Translations under genes and position numbers: made by a program
Notes under the pieces: generated by a model
Seen by the model: the letters and a program-made list of their open reading frames with translations, nothing else
What the model was told of the DNA's origin: nothing
The model's database searches: none
Source: Achromobacter marplatensis
GTDB lineage: Bacteria > Pseudomonadota > Gammaproteobacteria > Burkholderiales > Burkholderiaceae_B
NCBI RefSeq assembly: GCF_002209535.1
Contig: NZ_NJIG01000016.1
Span: 1 to 64,000 of the forward strand
Length of the DNA stretch: 64,000 nucleotides
Direction of reading: 5' to 3'
In this document: piece after piece, positions 35,567 through 44,338 of the stretch
Layout of the letters: each line of letters starts with the position of its first letter
How positions within the stretch are numbered: position 1 is the first letter of the stretch

Positions 35567-36751
35567 ATGGCCCATGCTCCCCAAACCAAGATTGCCGCCA
35601 CCTACATGCGCGGCGGCACCAGCAAAGGCGTGTTCTTCAAGCTGGACGATCTGCCCGAATCCGCCCGCGTGCCGGGCGCAGCGCGCGACGCGCTGCTGAT
35701 GCGCGTGATCGGCAGCCCCGACCCGTACGGTAAACAGATCGACGGCATGGGCGCCGCCACGTCCAGCACCAGCAAGACCGTCATCGTCGGCAAGAGCCCC
35801 CAGCCGGACCATGACGTGGACTACCTGTTCGGCCAGGTCTCCATCGACCAGCCCTTCGTGGACTGGAGCGGCAACTGCGGCAACCTGTCTGCCGCCGTCG
35901 GCCCCTTCGCCATCACCAACGGCCTGGTCGACCCGGCGCGCGTACCCGCCAACGGCATCGCCGTCGTGCGCATCTGGCAGGCCAACATCAAGAAAACCAT
36001 CATTGCCCACGTGCCGATGACCGACGGCGCCGTGCAAGAGACCGGCGACTTCGAACTGGACGGCGTGACCTTCCCCGCCGCCGAACTGCGGCTGGAATTC
36101 ATGGACCCCGCCGAAGACGGCGATGGCGGGTCGATGTTCCCCACCGGCAACCTGGTCGACGACCTGGAAGTGCCCGGCGTGGGCACGTTCAAGGCCACGA
36201 TGATCAACTCGGGCATCCCCACCATTTTCCTGGACGCCGAAGCGCTGGGCTACACCGGCACAGAACTGCAGGACGACATCAATGGCGACGCCGCCGCGCT
36301 GGCGCGCTTCGAGACCATCCGCGCGCACGGCGCGCTACGCATGGGCCTGATCGGCAAGCTTGAAGACGCCGCCAGCCGCCAGCACACGCCCAAGGTCGCC
36401 TTCGTGGCGCGCCCCAAGGCCTACGTGTCGTCCAGCGGCAAGCAGATCGGAGCGGGCGACATCGACGTGCTGGTGCGCGCGCTGTCCATGGGCAAGCTGC
36501 ACCACGCGATGATGGGCACGGCGTCCGTCGCCATCGGCACCGCCGCGGCGGTGCCCGGCACGCTGGTGAACCTGGCCGCCGGCGGCACCGAGCGCGACAA
36601 CGTCAACTTCGGCCACCCCTCCGGCACGTTGCGCGTGGGCGCGCAAGCGCAATTGGTGGACGGCGAATGGAAGGTCACGAAAGCCATCATGAGCCGCAGC
36701 GCACGCGTGCTGATGGAGGGCCGCGTCCACGTGCCCAAGGAAGGCTTCTGA
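35567..36751 (+). CDS. prpF: 2-methylaconitate cis-trans isomerase PrpF
   Basis: A 394-residue PrpF of the diaminopimelate-epimerase-like fold. It converts 2-methyl-trans-aconitate, made by AcnD, to the cis isomer. The start IAATYMRGGTSKGVFFKLDD is diagnostic. DWSGNCGNLSAAVGPFAI contains the active-site Asn-Cys-Gly, and the C-terminus is FGHPSGTLRVGAQ. ATG 35567 follows CAGGACGATCCC. It lies 79 bp after acnD and is followed by a terminator, closing the GntR-acnD-prpF operon. Confidence 0.95.
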   Translation: MAHAPQTKIAATYMRGGTSKGVFFKLDDLPESARVPGAARDALLMRVIGSPDPYGKQIDGMGAATSSTSKTVIVGKSPQPDHDVDYLFGQVSIDQPFVDWSGNCGNLSAAVGPFAITNGLVDPARVPANGIAVVRIWQANIKKTIIAHVPMTDGAVQETGDFELDGVTFPAAELRLEFMDPAEDGDGGSMFPTGNLVDDLEVPGVGTFKATMINSGIPTIFLDAEALGYTGTELQDDINGDAAALARFETIRAHGALRMGLIGKLEDAASRQHTPKVAFVARPKAYVSSSGKQIGAGDIDVLVRALSMGKLHHAMMGTASVAIGTAAAVPGTLVNLAAGGTERDNVNFGHPSGTLRVGAQAQLVDGEWKVTKAIMSRSARVLMEGRVHVPKEGF

Positions 36752-36775
36752 GCCGGTATCCGTAGATTGCGGGCC

Positions 36776-36803
36776 GCGAGCAAAGGCTCGCAATTTACAT
36801 TTT
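36776..36803 (+). terminator. Terminator of the acnD-prpF operon
   Basis: GCGAGC-AAAG-GCTCGC is a perfect 6-bp stem, and outer ATTGC/GCAAT pairing can extend it in part. A T-rich tract (AATTTACATTTTTA) follows. It begins 25 bp after the prpF stop. Confidence 0.75.
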
Positions 36804-36826
36804 TACCCCGGGTTTTATGGCTGCAA

Positions 36827-36858
36827 GGGTAGACGCTGTCCCCGTCTACCCCTATACT
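36827..36858 (+). promoter_or_regulatory. Promoter with overlapping inverted-repeat operator
   Basis: GGGTAGACG (36827-36835) and CGTCTACCC (36843-36851) are perfect 9-bp arms around 7 bases. They span the -35 (TAGACG, 36830-36835) and the whole 17-base spacer of a promoter whose -10 is TATACT (36853-36858). This is the geometry of a repressor or MerR-like site. Transcription would begin near 36865 and read toward the symporter. Confidence 0.6.
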
Positions 36859-37331
36859 TAACAGATGTTGTAATTCATCACCGGACCCCGCCGATGCTCT
36901 GTCATCGAGGGCACCCGTCACATGGCCGCGCACAGCGGCCCGGCGTTAGCGCCGAAACACCACCACCCAGCCGCCGGGCCGAAAGCCGGCGGTTGCGGAA
37001 CAAAAACCTGCTTACCCAGCAGGACCATTGCTCACCGCATTGAGCCGCACCCGCGTCAACGGCATCCGTGTCCGCGACGCCCCGGCCCCATGCCGCAGCA
37101 AGGCACCAATACGGTGTGTCTTGTGTTTGTCCGATCCGGGCTGCCACCCCTTGCCCGGCTGGGCAGGCACGCGATCGCGCGCTCGAAACAAAAACGAAAA
37201 GCCCGCGGTCCATTGGTGTTTCGCCTGCGCCATGGGAAGGCTTGCCGCCCATCGCACTCCGCGGAAACGGCACTCACGCAGCCCCGGCCGGCAGGCCGCG
37301 ACCAGGCTGTCGAGGAGTAAGGACCCACAAG
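36859..37331 (+). other. Long structured 5' leader before the symporter gene
   Basis: About 470 bases separate the candidate promoter from the symporter start with no convincing gene. Several stems can be drawn: CCGCCGG/CCGGCGG (36971-36992), CCTGC/GCAGG (about 37010-37023), and a long-range perfect 10-base complement between 36953-36962 and 37214-37223. I recognise no known riboswitch class. The open frames that cover it lack ribosome binding sites and have unusual composition. Confidence 0.4.
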
Positions 37332-39026
37332 ATGCAAGAGACAGTTTTCTTCCAGCTATCGGCGACCACCGCCATCCTGTTGCTGGCCGGCTTCTACGGC
37401 GCGACCTTCCTGATGTCGCTATTCATCGGTGAAAAAAACGAGAACGTCGACGGCTTCATGGTGTCGAACAACGCGGTCGGCTTCGGCCTGTCGACCGCCA
37501 GCATGATCGCCACCTGGATCTGGGCCGCCTCCTTCTACGCCAGCGCCACGTCCGGCTACAAGTACGGCTTGTCCGGACCGCTGCACTACGGGTTCTGGGG
37601 CGCCCTGATGATTCTCTTCATCTACCCCTTCGGCAAGCGCTTCCGGCAACTGGCGCCCAAGGCCCATACGCTGGCAGAAGTCATTCACGCGCGCCACGGC
37701 ACGTCCAGCCAGATGATCATGGCGGTGTCGAACATCGTGGGTAGTTGCATCAGCCTGATGGTGAACTTCACGGCCGCCGGCGCGCTGGTCTCGATCCTCA
37801 GCCCGCTCACGTTCATCCAGGGCGTGCTGATCGCCGGGCTGGGCGTCCTGTCCTACACCCTGTGGTCGGGCTTCCGCACGTCGGTCATGACCGACTTTGC
37901 ACAGCTGGCTGCGATGATCATCGCGGCGGTCATCATCATCCCGCTGATCTTCTTCAACGCCGGCGGACCGGACATGCTGCAAGCGAACATGTGGCGCTTG
38001 AACAGCGATCAGGCCGACTTTTATTCCTCGAAGGCGATCCTGGAGCAAGGCGCACCGTACTTCGTCGCCGTGCTGGCCTATGCCATCGGCAACCAGACCA
38101 TTGCGCAACGCCTGTTCGCCGTGCGCGAAGACCTGATCAAGCCCACCTTCCTGACCGCCACGGTCGGCTACGGCGCCGTCGTGATCGGCCTGGGCATGCT
38201 GGGCTTGCTGGCGCTGTTCGTCGGGCTGGAGCCCGCCAACGGCGACATGAACAACATCATCCCGCAGATGGCGTCCACCTATCTGCCGCCCTTCGGCATC
38301 GCGCTCTTCTTCCTGCTGGTCGTGGGATCGCTTTCCTCCACCGCCGACTCCGACCTGGCGGCGCTGTCTGCCATCGTCATGACCGACGTCTACGCCAAGA
38401 ACCTGTCCCGCGGACGCCCGGATCCGCGGCGCATGCTGTGGTGGGGCCGCGCCACCATGATCATCGCCACGATGATCGGCGTGATCTTCGCCAGCCTGCG
38501 CCTGGACATCCTGGTCATGCTGGTGTTCGTGGGCGCGCTGTGGGGCGCCATCGTCTTCCCGGTGATCGCCAGTTTCTACTGGGACCGCGTGAACAACCGC
38601 GCCTTCGTCGCGTCGGTGTTGTCGGCCGTGGTGCTGTTCACCATCGTGCGCTTTGAATTGCTGCCGATTACGGGCGTCATCGCCGTCTTCTTCGAAATCT
38701 GCGCAGCCATCGGCGGCGGCGTGGTGTTGGGGTTGATGGCGTTCGGCTTCCTGGGCCGTACCGTCGCCATCACCGTAGGCACGATCGCCGTGGTGGTCAT
38801 GCTGCCCGTCTTCATCGGCAGCCTGCGCGACTACATCGTGCTGATGGCCTCACTGACCGCCTACGGCGCGAGCGCCACGATCTGCGTAGCGCTTAGCCTG
38901 CGCAACCGCGAACGATTTGATTTCAGCGTGCTGGCCGACCGCGTCACGTCCTTTCACCAAGAGCAGGACGACCTGGCGCGCGAAGCGCCGTCCAACCAAC
39001 TTGCCGCAGACACCGCCGCACGTTGA
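37332..39026 (+). CDS. Sodium:solute symporter (SSS family)
   Basis: A 564-residue symporter with about 13-14 hydrophobic segments, closest in look to the urea/monocarboxylate branch of the SSS family. SGFRTSVMTDFAQL and VVGSLSSTADSDLAALS carry the sodium-site serines and the family signature. It ends in a charged cytoplasmic tail of about 45 residues. ATG 37332 is preceded by a purine-rich GAGGAGTAAGGA. A longer in-frame extension upstream is noncoding leader. A 40-residue membrane protein gene follows after 30 bp. The substrate is unknown. Its place between acnD-prpF and an acyl-CoA pathway hints at an organic acid. Confidence 0.9.
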   Translation: MQETVFFQLSATTAILLLAGFYGATFLMSLFIGEKNENVDGFMVSNNAVGFGLSTASMIATWIWAASFYASATSGYKYGLSGPLHYGFWGALMILFIYPFGKRFRQLAPKAHTLAEVIHARHGTSSQMIMAVSNIVGSCISLMVNFTAAGALVSILSPLTFIQGVLIAGLGVLSYTLWSGFRTSVMTDFAQLAAMIIAAVIIIPLIFFNAGGPDMLQANMWRLNSDQADFYSSKAILEQGAPYFVAVLAYAIGNQTIAQRLFAVREDLIKPTFLTATVGYGAVVIGLGMLGLLALFVGLEPANGDMNNIIPQMASTYLPPFGIALFFLLVVGSLSSTADSDLAALSAIVMTDVYAKNLSRGRPDPRRMLWWGRATMIIATMIGVIFASLRLDILVMLVFVGALWGAIVFPVIASFYWDRVNNRAFVASVLSAVVLFTIVRFELLPITGVIAVFFEICAAIGGGVVLGLMAFGFLGRTVAITVGTIAVVVMLPVFIGSLRDYIVLMASLTAYGASATICVALSLRNRERFDFSVLADRVTSFHQEQDDLAREAPSNQLAADTAAR

Positions 39027-39056
39027 GCCGCACCCATTGAAAACAAGGAGATCGAT

Positions 39057-39179
39057 ATGTGGTTGACCGTTTATTTTCTGATCTGGCCGGCCCTGTCCGC
39101 GGCCATCCTGGCGCTCTTGTGCGTGACGTTAGGCAAGGACATCCGCGCCGCCCGGCGGAGCGGGCAGGCGATGGTGTAG
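39057..39179 (+). CDS. 40-residue membrane protein, putative transporter small subunit
   Basis: ATG 39057 has an excellent ribosome binding site (AAGGAG, 7 bases upstream). It encodes 40 residues: MWLTVYFLIWPALSA, one transmembrane helix to about residue 25, then a basic tail (KDIRAARRSG) and a TAG stop at 39177-39179. The W-x-x-Y-F-x-x-WP pattern matches small proteins encoded after SSS-type symporters and annotated as putative transporter small subunits. The 30-bp gap and shared direction indicate an operon with the symporter. Direct evidence for complex formation is lacking here. Confidence 0.8.
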   Translation: MWLTVYFLIWPALSAAILALLCVTLGKDIRAARRSGQAMV

Positions 39180-39200
39180 CCGGCGGGGTCGCGCATCGGC

Positions 39201-40001
39201 TCAGCTGCGGGCGGACAGCAGCTGTGACAACGTGTGCGCTTCGGCCTGCAGGTCCTTGGCCAAGGCGTGGGCGCGGGCGTCATCAAGCTGTTCCGCCAGC
39301 CCTGCCGCGACCAGCGAATGCGTCATGCGGTTCTGGCTGTTCAACACAGGCACCGCAATCACCACGACGCCGTTGATGTAGTTGTTGCGGTCCATGCTGT
39401 AGCCGTCGCGGCGCACCGCCTGCACGTCCGCTTTCCAGGCTGCGAATTCAGGCGCCTGGTCCCATCGCAATGCCTTGAAGCGGCGCTCCAGTTCCTTGTC
39501 CGTCAGGTCTGAAAACGCCGCCACCAGGCGGCCGGTCGCGCTGATCAGCGCAGGGAAGCGGCTGCCCACGTCCACATGCAGCCGGAACGGCGCCGTGGAA
39601 CGGGACAAGGCCAGCACCACCATGTGGTCCCCCCCCGCCACTTCCACGCCGATCGCAGTGACGTTGGCCGCGCTGGACAGCTTGTCCAGCACCGGTTGCA
39701 CCAATGTCGGAAAGGGGCTGCTTTCGATCACGCTGCGGGCCAGCGTCAGCATGCCCACGCCCAGGCTGTAGCGCTTGGTGCCGGTATCGACTTTCACCAG
39801 CCCTTCCTCCACCAGGACCCGAAGGATATGCAGGCAGGTGCTGGTCACCATCTCAAGCTCCTGCGAAATCGCCTTCAAGGTCATCGGCGCACCGCCGCGC
39901 CCCAGCAATCTCAAGATGGCGATCGACCGCGTGACGGCGGGCACGGGACGGACACGCGGCCCCGCTGCGGCGGCGGGTTCCTGGGGACTGGACTGGCTCA
40001 T
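39201..40001 (-). CDS. IclR-family transcriptional regulator
   Basis: A 266-residue IclR protein. An N-terminal helix-turn-helix (AVTRSIAILRLLGR, then TLKAISQELEMVTSTCLHIL) precedes the effector domain, with INGVVVIAVPVLNSQNR near the end. ATG 40001 is preceded by GGAGAGTCAG. An in-frame earlier start lies across the promoter and is rejected. It is divergent from the acyl-CoA ligase operon, and the shared 168 bp carry two overlapping promoters and inverted repeats. Confidence 0.9.
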   Translation of the reverse strand: MSQSSPQEPAAAAGPRVRPVPAVTRSIAILRLLGRGGAPMTLKAISQELEMVTSTCLHILRVLVEEGLVKVDTGTKRYSLGVGMLTLARSVIESSPFPTLVQPVLDKLSSAANVTAIGVEVAGGDHMVVLALSRSTAPFRLHVDVGSRFPALISATGRLVAAFSDLTDKELERRFKALRWDQAPEFAAWKADVQAVRRDGYSMDRNNYINGVVVIAVPVLNSQNRMTHSLVAAGLAEQLDDARAHALAKDLQAEAHTLSQLLSARS

Positions 40002-40071
40002 CTGACTCTCCGTTTTTACTGCGGCAAGCATACCCTGCGCACCGCAGGTTCTGCCTGGGACCGTCCGCCTG

Positions 40072-40110
40072 TAATTGTCTATATACAATCAATAGACGTA
40101 ATTGACAATT
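40072..40110. promoter_or_regulatory. Nested inverted repeats, candidate IclR operator
   Basis: AATTGTC (40073-40079) pairs with GACAATT (40104-40110), and inside it GTCTAT (40077-40082) pairs with ATAGAC (40092-40097). The unit TAATTGTC at 40072 also recurs directly as TAATTGAC at 40099. The block covers both divergent promoters, so one bound regulator could control both. Confidence 0.6.
40080..40108 (-). promoter_or_regulatory. Sigma-70 promoter of the IclR gene
   Basis: On the minus strand TTGTCA (40108-40103) and TATATA (40085-40080) are separated by 17 bases. Five of six bases of each hexamer match consensus. Transcription would begin near 40073, about 72 bp before the IclR start. Confidence 0.65.
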
Positions 40111-40130
40111 TTTAAAGCGACGCGCAATAT
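40102..40130 (+). promoter_or_regulatory. Candidate sigma-70 promoter of the acyl-CoA ligase operon
   Basis: A consensus -35 TTGACA (40102-40107) is followed after 17 bases by a weak -10 CAATAT (40125-40130). The start site would be near 40137, about 33 bp before the ligase ATG. The -35 box overlaps that of the divergent IclR promoter. Confidence 0.5.
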
Positions 40131-40169
40131 CGCTTCAACAGATTGCGGACCCCACACAGGCACGACGAC

Positions 40170-41756
40170 ATGACGACGCTGACGCAGGCCACTTCTTATG
40201 CGGACGCCCAGGCGCTCTGCACGCCGGACAAACTCTGGGAACTGTTCGACGGCGACCGCGAATGGATGAACATCGCCCATGAGTGCATCGACCGCCATAT
40301 CGGCCAGACGGAGCCGGCGGTGATTCTGGTGCGTGCCGCCGGCGGCGACGAGACCTACGGCTTTCAACAGCTTTCCGACGCCTCATCACGCTTTGCGCAC
40401 TATCTGGCCGCGCAGGGCATCCAGCCCGGCGACCGGGTCGCGGTGATGCTGGAGCCGTCGCTGGCGTTCTACGTGGCGATGTTCGGCGCGATGAAGATGG
40501 GCGCGATCGCGGTGCCGCTTTTCACGCTCTTCGGGCCGGACGGCATCCGGCTGCGCGTGCAGGACTGCAAGCCGCGCATGTTGGTGACGAATGCCGAAAA
40601 AGCCCCGCTGGCCGGCGGGCGCGACGACATGCGCGTCGTTATCGCGGACGAAGACTTCATCGGCACGCTGGCTGCGTTCCCCTCCCGCTACGAATGCCGT
40701 ACACGGGCGGACGATCTGGCCATCTTCCAATACACCTCGGGCACCACCCGCGAACTGCCCGACGCGGTCAAGCACACCCACCGCGCGCTGGTGACCCTGA
40801 TGCTGGCCGCCCTGTACGGCACGGGCGTGCGGCCCGGTGACCGCTTCATGTGCCCATCGTCGCCGGCCTGGGGCCACGGACTTTGGCACGGCACGCTGGC
40901 CCCGCTGGCCCTGGGCGTGACCATCGGCGCCTACGCGGGCAAATTCAACGCCGAACGCCTGCTGCAAGCGTTGCAGGACCACGGCTTCAACAACATCTCG
41001 GCCGCCGCCACTCACTACCGGATGATGCGCAACTCGGGCGTGGCGGACCAGTACCGCTATCAGCTGCAGAAGGTGTCCTTCACCGGCGAGCCCATCGACA
41101 GCGAAACGTCCGCCTTCGTGCAGGCCGCCTTCGGACGCCCGGTCTGCAGCATGTACGGCACGACGGAAATCGGGGTGTGCCTGGTGAACTTCCCGGGCGC
41201 CCCGGACTTCACGGTCAAACCCGGGTCGCTGGGCAAGCCCGTGCCCGGCCTGCGGGTGCAAGTGCAGGACGCCAATGGCGCGCCCTGCCCGCCCGGCGTG
41301 ACGGGTGAACTGAAGCTCTGGCGCCGCGACGCCTGGGTCGCCACCAAGGATCTGGGACGCGTCGATGAGGACGGCTACTTCTGGCACGGCGGCCGTGCGG
41401 ACGACGTCATCATCTCGGCCGGCTGGACGATGAGCGCAGTCGAGATCGAAGACGCCATCCTGAAACACCGCGACGTGACCGAAGCCGCCGCCATCGGCGT
41501 GCCGGACGCCTTGCGCGGCCAGGTCGTCAAAGCCTTCATCGTGTCGGGGCGCACGGGCGACGACGCCTTCATCGAAGAGATCCAGAACACGGTGCGCGGC
41601 CAATTGGCCCAGCACGAGTATCCGCGCCAGGTGGTGTTCGTCCCCGAACTGCCGAAGACGCCCGCAGGAAAGATCCATCGCCGGAAACTGCGGGAGCAAG
41701 AGCTTGCGACCGCTGATGCTTCAACCGTAAACGCCGCGCCCGCCGCGCACGTCTGA
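40170..41756 (+). CDS. Acyl-CoA synthetase / benzoate-CoA ligase-like AMP-forming enzyme
   Basis: A 528-residue adenylate-forming ligase that would activate an acid with ATP and CoA. The AMP loop appears as FQYTSGTTRELP (the usual TSGTTGxPK, here with an altered TRELPD end). Other motifs are SMYGTTEIG, the hinge GRADDVIISAGW and the C-terminal catalytic lysine in PKTPAGKIHRRKLRE. ATG 40170 was chosen over an in-frame TTG at 40143. It is the first gene of an operon with MaoC, CaiB and Bug genes. The substrate is probably an aromatic or alicyclic acid, which is inference from family look. Confidence 0.88.
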   Translation: MTTLTQATSYADAQALCTPDKLWELFDGDREWMNIAHECIDRHIGQTEPAVILVRAAGGDETYGFQQLSDASSRFAHYLAAQGIQPGDRVAVMLEPSLAFYVAMFGAMKMGAIAVPLFTLFGPDGIRLRVQDCKPRMLVTNAEKAPLAGGRDDMRVVIADEDFIGTLAAFPSRYECRTRADDLAIFQYTSGTTRELPDAVKHTHRALVTLMLAALYGTGVRPGDRFMCPSSPAWGHGLWHGTLAPLALGVTIGAYAGKFNAERLLQALQDHGFNNISAAATHYRMMRNSGVADQYRYQLQKVSFTGEPIDSETSAFVQAAFGRPVCSMYGTTEIGVCLVNFPGAPDFTVKPGSLGKPVPGLRVQVQDANGAPCPPGVTGELKLWRRDAWVATKDLGRVDEDGYFWHGGRADDVIISAGWTMSAVEIEDAILKHRDVTEAAAIGVPDALRGQVVKAFIVSGRTGDDAFIEEIQNTVRGQLAQHEYPRQVVFVPELPKTPAGKIHRRKLREQELATADASTVNAAPAAHV

Positions 41757-41775
41757 CCCATCCCCAGGAGACATC

Positions 41776-42921
41776 ATGCTGACCAAGACCAAGACCGAAA
41801 GAAGCTTCCCCAAAATCACCGAAAGCGGCCTGGACGAACTGCGCGCCCGCATCGGCGTGAAGATCGGCGCCACCGCCGAACCGTGGTGCTACGAGGCCAC
41901 GCGCGACAACATCCGCCACTACGCCCACGGCATCGGCGACGATAACCCCCTGTGGTCCGACCCGGAATACGCGGCCAAGACCCTGCACGGCGGCATCATC
42001 GCCCTGCCCAGCTTCCTGTTTTCGACCAGCCGCATCGTGTCGGGTTATGTGGGCGGGCTGCCCGGCGTGCACGCCATGTGGTCGGGCGCCGACTGGACCT
42101 GGCACAAGACCGTCAAACGCAACGACGTGATCTCGACCGAAGCGCACCTGAAGAACCTCATCGAGCACGAGACCCGCTTCGCCGGCCGTGCGGTGCAGCA
42201 GATTTATCACGTGGACTTCTTCAACCAGGATGGCGACAAGGTCGCTGAAGCCGACAGCTGGTGCTTCCGCACCGAGCGCGACCACGCCCGCGAACAAGGG
42301 AGCAAATACAAAGAGGTGCGCGCTCGTGAACCCCGCCGCTACAGCCCCGAGGAAATCAAGGAAGCCTACAAGCTGTATGCGCAGGAAGAAGTGCGCGGCG
42401 CCACCCCCCGCTATTGGGAAGACGTGAAGGAAGGCGAAGCCCTGCCCGTGATGTTCAAAGGCCCCATGACGGTGACGGGTTTCATCGCCTTCGCGCAGGG
42501 CTGGGGCGGCCTGTACATCCGCGCCAACAAGCTCGCGTGGCAACTGATCGACGCGCACCCCGGCGTGGGCATCACCAACCGCTTCGGTATTCCCGACGTA
42601 CCCGAGCGCGTGCACTGGGAAGAGGATTTCGCGCTGGAAGTCGGCGCCCCTGGCGCTTACGACTACGGTCCGGAACGCAATTCCTGGCTGACGCACCACC
42701 TGACCAACTGGATGGGGGATGCGGGGTTCCTGCGCAAGTCCACGTGCAAGATCCGCCGCCACAACCCCGAAGGCGACATGCTGTTCTTCAAGGGACGCGT
42801 CACCCGCAAATACATCGAAGACGGCCGGCACCTGGTGGAAATCGAGCAGGAAGCACGCAACCAGGACGACGAGCTGTCTGTATTGGGCTCCGGCGTGGTT
42901 GAATTGCCTGCCCGCGGATGA
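41776..42921 (+). CDS. MaoC-family double-hotdog dehydratase
   Basis: A 381-residue protein with two hotdog domains. The N-terminal one is FAS1/MaoC-N-like with YAHGIGDDNPLW, near residues 50-62. The C-terminal one is around PMTVTGFIAFAQGWG. This arrangement is seen in enoyl-CoA or mesaconyl-CoA hydratases that add water to 2-enoyl-CoA thioesters. ATG 41776 follows CAGGAGACATC, 19 bp after the ligase stop. It would act on the CoA ester made by the neighbouring ligase or CoA transferase. Confidence 0.87.
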   Translation: MLTKTKTERSFPKITESGLDELRARIGVKIGATAEPWCYEATRDNIRHYAHGIGDDNPLWSDPEYAAKTLHGGIIALPSFLFSTSRIVSGYVGGLPGVHAMWSGADWTWHKTVKRNDVISTEAHLKNLIEHETRFAGRAVQQIYHVDFFNQDGDKVAEADSWCFRTERDHAREQGSKYKEVRAREPRRYSPEEIKEAYKLYAQEEVRGATPRYWEDVKEGEALPVMFKGPMTVTGFIAFAQGWGGLYIRANKLAWQLIDAHPGVGITNRFGIPDVPERVHWEEDFALEVGAPGAYDYGPERNSWLTHHLTNWMGDAGFLRKSTCKIRRHNPEGDMLFFKGRVTRKYIEDGRHLVEIEQEARNQDDELSVLGSGVVELPARG

Positions 42922-43032
42922 CGCGCGGGCCGCCAGACGCACGCCGCGCCTGGCGGTCTGATCTCCGACGGCTGACCGGCCGCCGCTGCCTGCCATGATC
43001 ACGCGCCCGCGGTTCCCGCCCGCGCGTCGGAC

Positions 43033-44298
43033 ATGACCAACTCGAGGTCGATGATGTCTGGTTCAACGGAGCATGCTGCACCTCCCCCAAACGCCCGGGC
43101 CGCCGGCGCGCTGGAGGGCATTCGGGTCATCGACCTGTCCCGGGTACTGGCGGGTCCGCTGTGCACCCAGATGCTGGCTGACCAGGGCGCGAACGTGATC
43201 AAGATCGAGCCGCCTGGCGGCGACGAGACCCGCACGCTGGGGCCTCCCGTCAACGCGGAGGGCGACGCGGCCTACTTCACCGCCGTCAACCGCGGCAAGC
43301 GGGCGATCGGGCTGGACCTGTCGCTGGCGGGCGGGCGCGACGTCCTGCTGCGCCTGCTGGAGGACGCCGACATCCTGGTCGAGAACTTCATCCCCGGCAC
43401 GATGGCCCGGTGGGGGCTGGATTACGAGACGGACCTCAAGCCGCGCTTTCCGCAGCTGATCTACTGCGCCATTTCGGGATTCGGCCAAGACGGGCCATTG
43501 GGCGGGCTACCGGGCTACGACGCCATCTTGCAAGCCATGTGCGGATTGATGAGCGTGAACGGAGACCCCGCCAGCGGCCCCACCCGCATCGGCATCCCCA
43601 TCGTGGACCACCTGACGGGCTACACCGCGCAAGCGGGCATCCTGCTGGCGCTGTACCACCGCGCGCGCACCGGGCGCGGCCAACGCGTGGATGCCACCTT
43701 GTTCGACACCGCGCTCAGCCTGCTGGTGCCGCACGCCGCCAACTGGATGCACACACAACACGTGCCGGGACTGCTGGGCAGCGCCCATCCGAATATCGCA
43801 CCCTATGACCGCTTCGCGTGCCTGGACGGCGAGATCTTCCTGGGCGTCGTGAACGACCGCCAATTCGGCAAATTCTGCGATTACGTCGGCCTGGCGCCCC
43901 TACTGGAAGACGAGCGCTTCACGACCAACCGCCAACGGCTGCAACATCGCGACGCGTTACGCGAGGCGATCGAAGCGGCGCTGGCCACGCGCACGCGTGA
44001 CACCCTCTGCCAGGACCTGATGCAGCGGGGCGTCCCCGCAGGACCCGTCCACAGCGTGCCCGAAGCCTTCGAACAGGCGCATGCGGCGCATCGCGGCATG
44101 CGCATCGACCGCGATGGCTACCACGGCATCGGCGCCGCCACCCGGCTGGCTGAATCGCCCGCGCGCCTGCGCCGGCCGCCCCCTGCCTATGCGCAGCACA
44201 CCGACGAGGTCCTCCGGGAGGCCGGCCTCGACGACACCCATATCGCGGCCCTGCGGGAACAGGGCGTCCTGCCGCGCTGGCCTCCTCCCAAGCTGTAG
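43033..44298 (+). CDS. CaiB/BaiF-family CoA transferase
   Basis: A 421-residue class III CoA transferase. The hallmark opening is GIRVIDLSRVLAGPLCTQML, the catalytic aspartate lies in QAMCGLMSVNGD-TR context, and NRGKRAIGLDL and ENFIPGTMARWGLDYE are typical. It moves CoA between carboxylic acids without ATP. The start may be 43033 or the ATG at 43051. Both precede a variable proline-rich leader. A 111-bp gap separates it from the MaoC gene, and the Bug gene follows after 40 bp. Confidence 0.9.
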   Translation: MTNSRSMMSGSTEHAAPPPNARAAGALEGIRVIDLSRVLAGPLCTQMLADQGANVIKIEPPGGDETRTLGPPVNAEGDAAYFTAVNRGKRAIGLDLSLAGGRDVLLRLLEDADILVENFIPGTMARWGLDYETDLKPRFPQLIYCAISGFGQDGPLGGLPGYDAILQAMCGLMSVNGDPASGPTRIGIPIVDHLTGYTAQAGILLALYHRARTGRGQRVDATLFDTALSLLVPHAANWMHTQHVPGLLGSAHPNIAPYDRFACLDGEIFLGVVNDRQFGKFCDYVGLAPLLEDERFTTNRQRLQHRDALREAIEAALATRTRDTLCQDLMQRGVPAGPVHSVPEAFEQAHAAHRGMRIDRDGYHGIGAATRLAESPARLRRPPPAYAQHTDEVLREAGLDDTHIAALREQGVLPRWPPPKL

Positions 44299-44338
44299 CC
44301 CCAAATCGCTACCCAATAAAAACATCGAGGAGACCACC

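Noticed and set aside
36922..37320. A 132-codon plus-strand gene in the symporter leader
   Set aside because: It has no ribosome binding site, a shadow-like Arg/Pro composition and overlaps other equally poor frames.
36859..37331. A known riboswitch in the symporter leader
   Set aside because: I compared the visible stems with guanidine, glycine and SAH-type patterns by eye and found no match. It is only reported as a structured leader.
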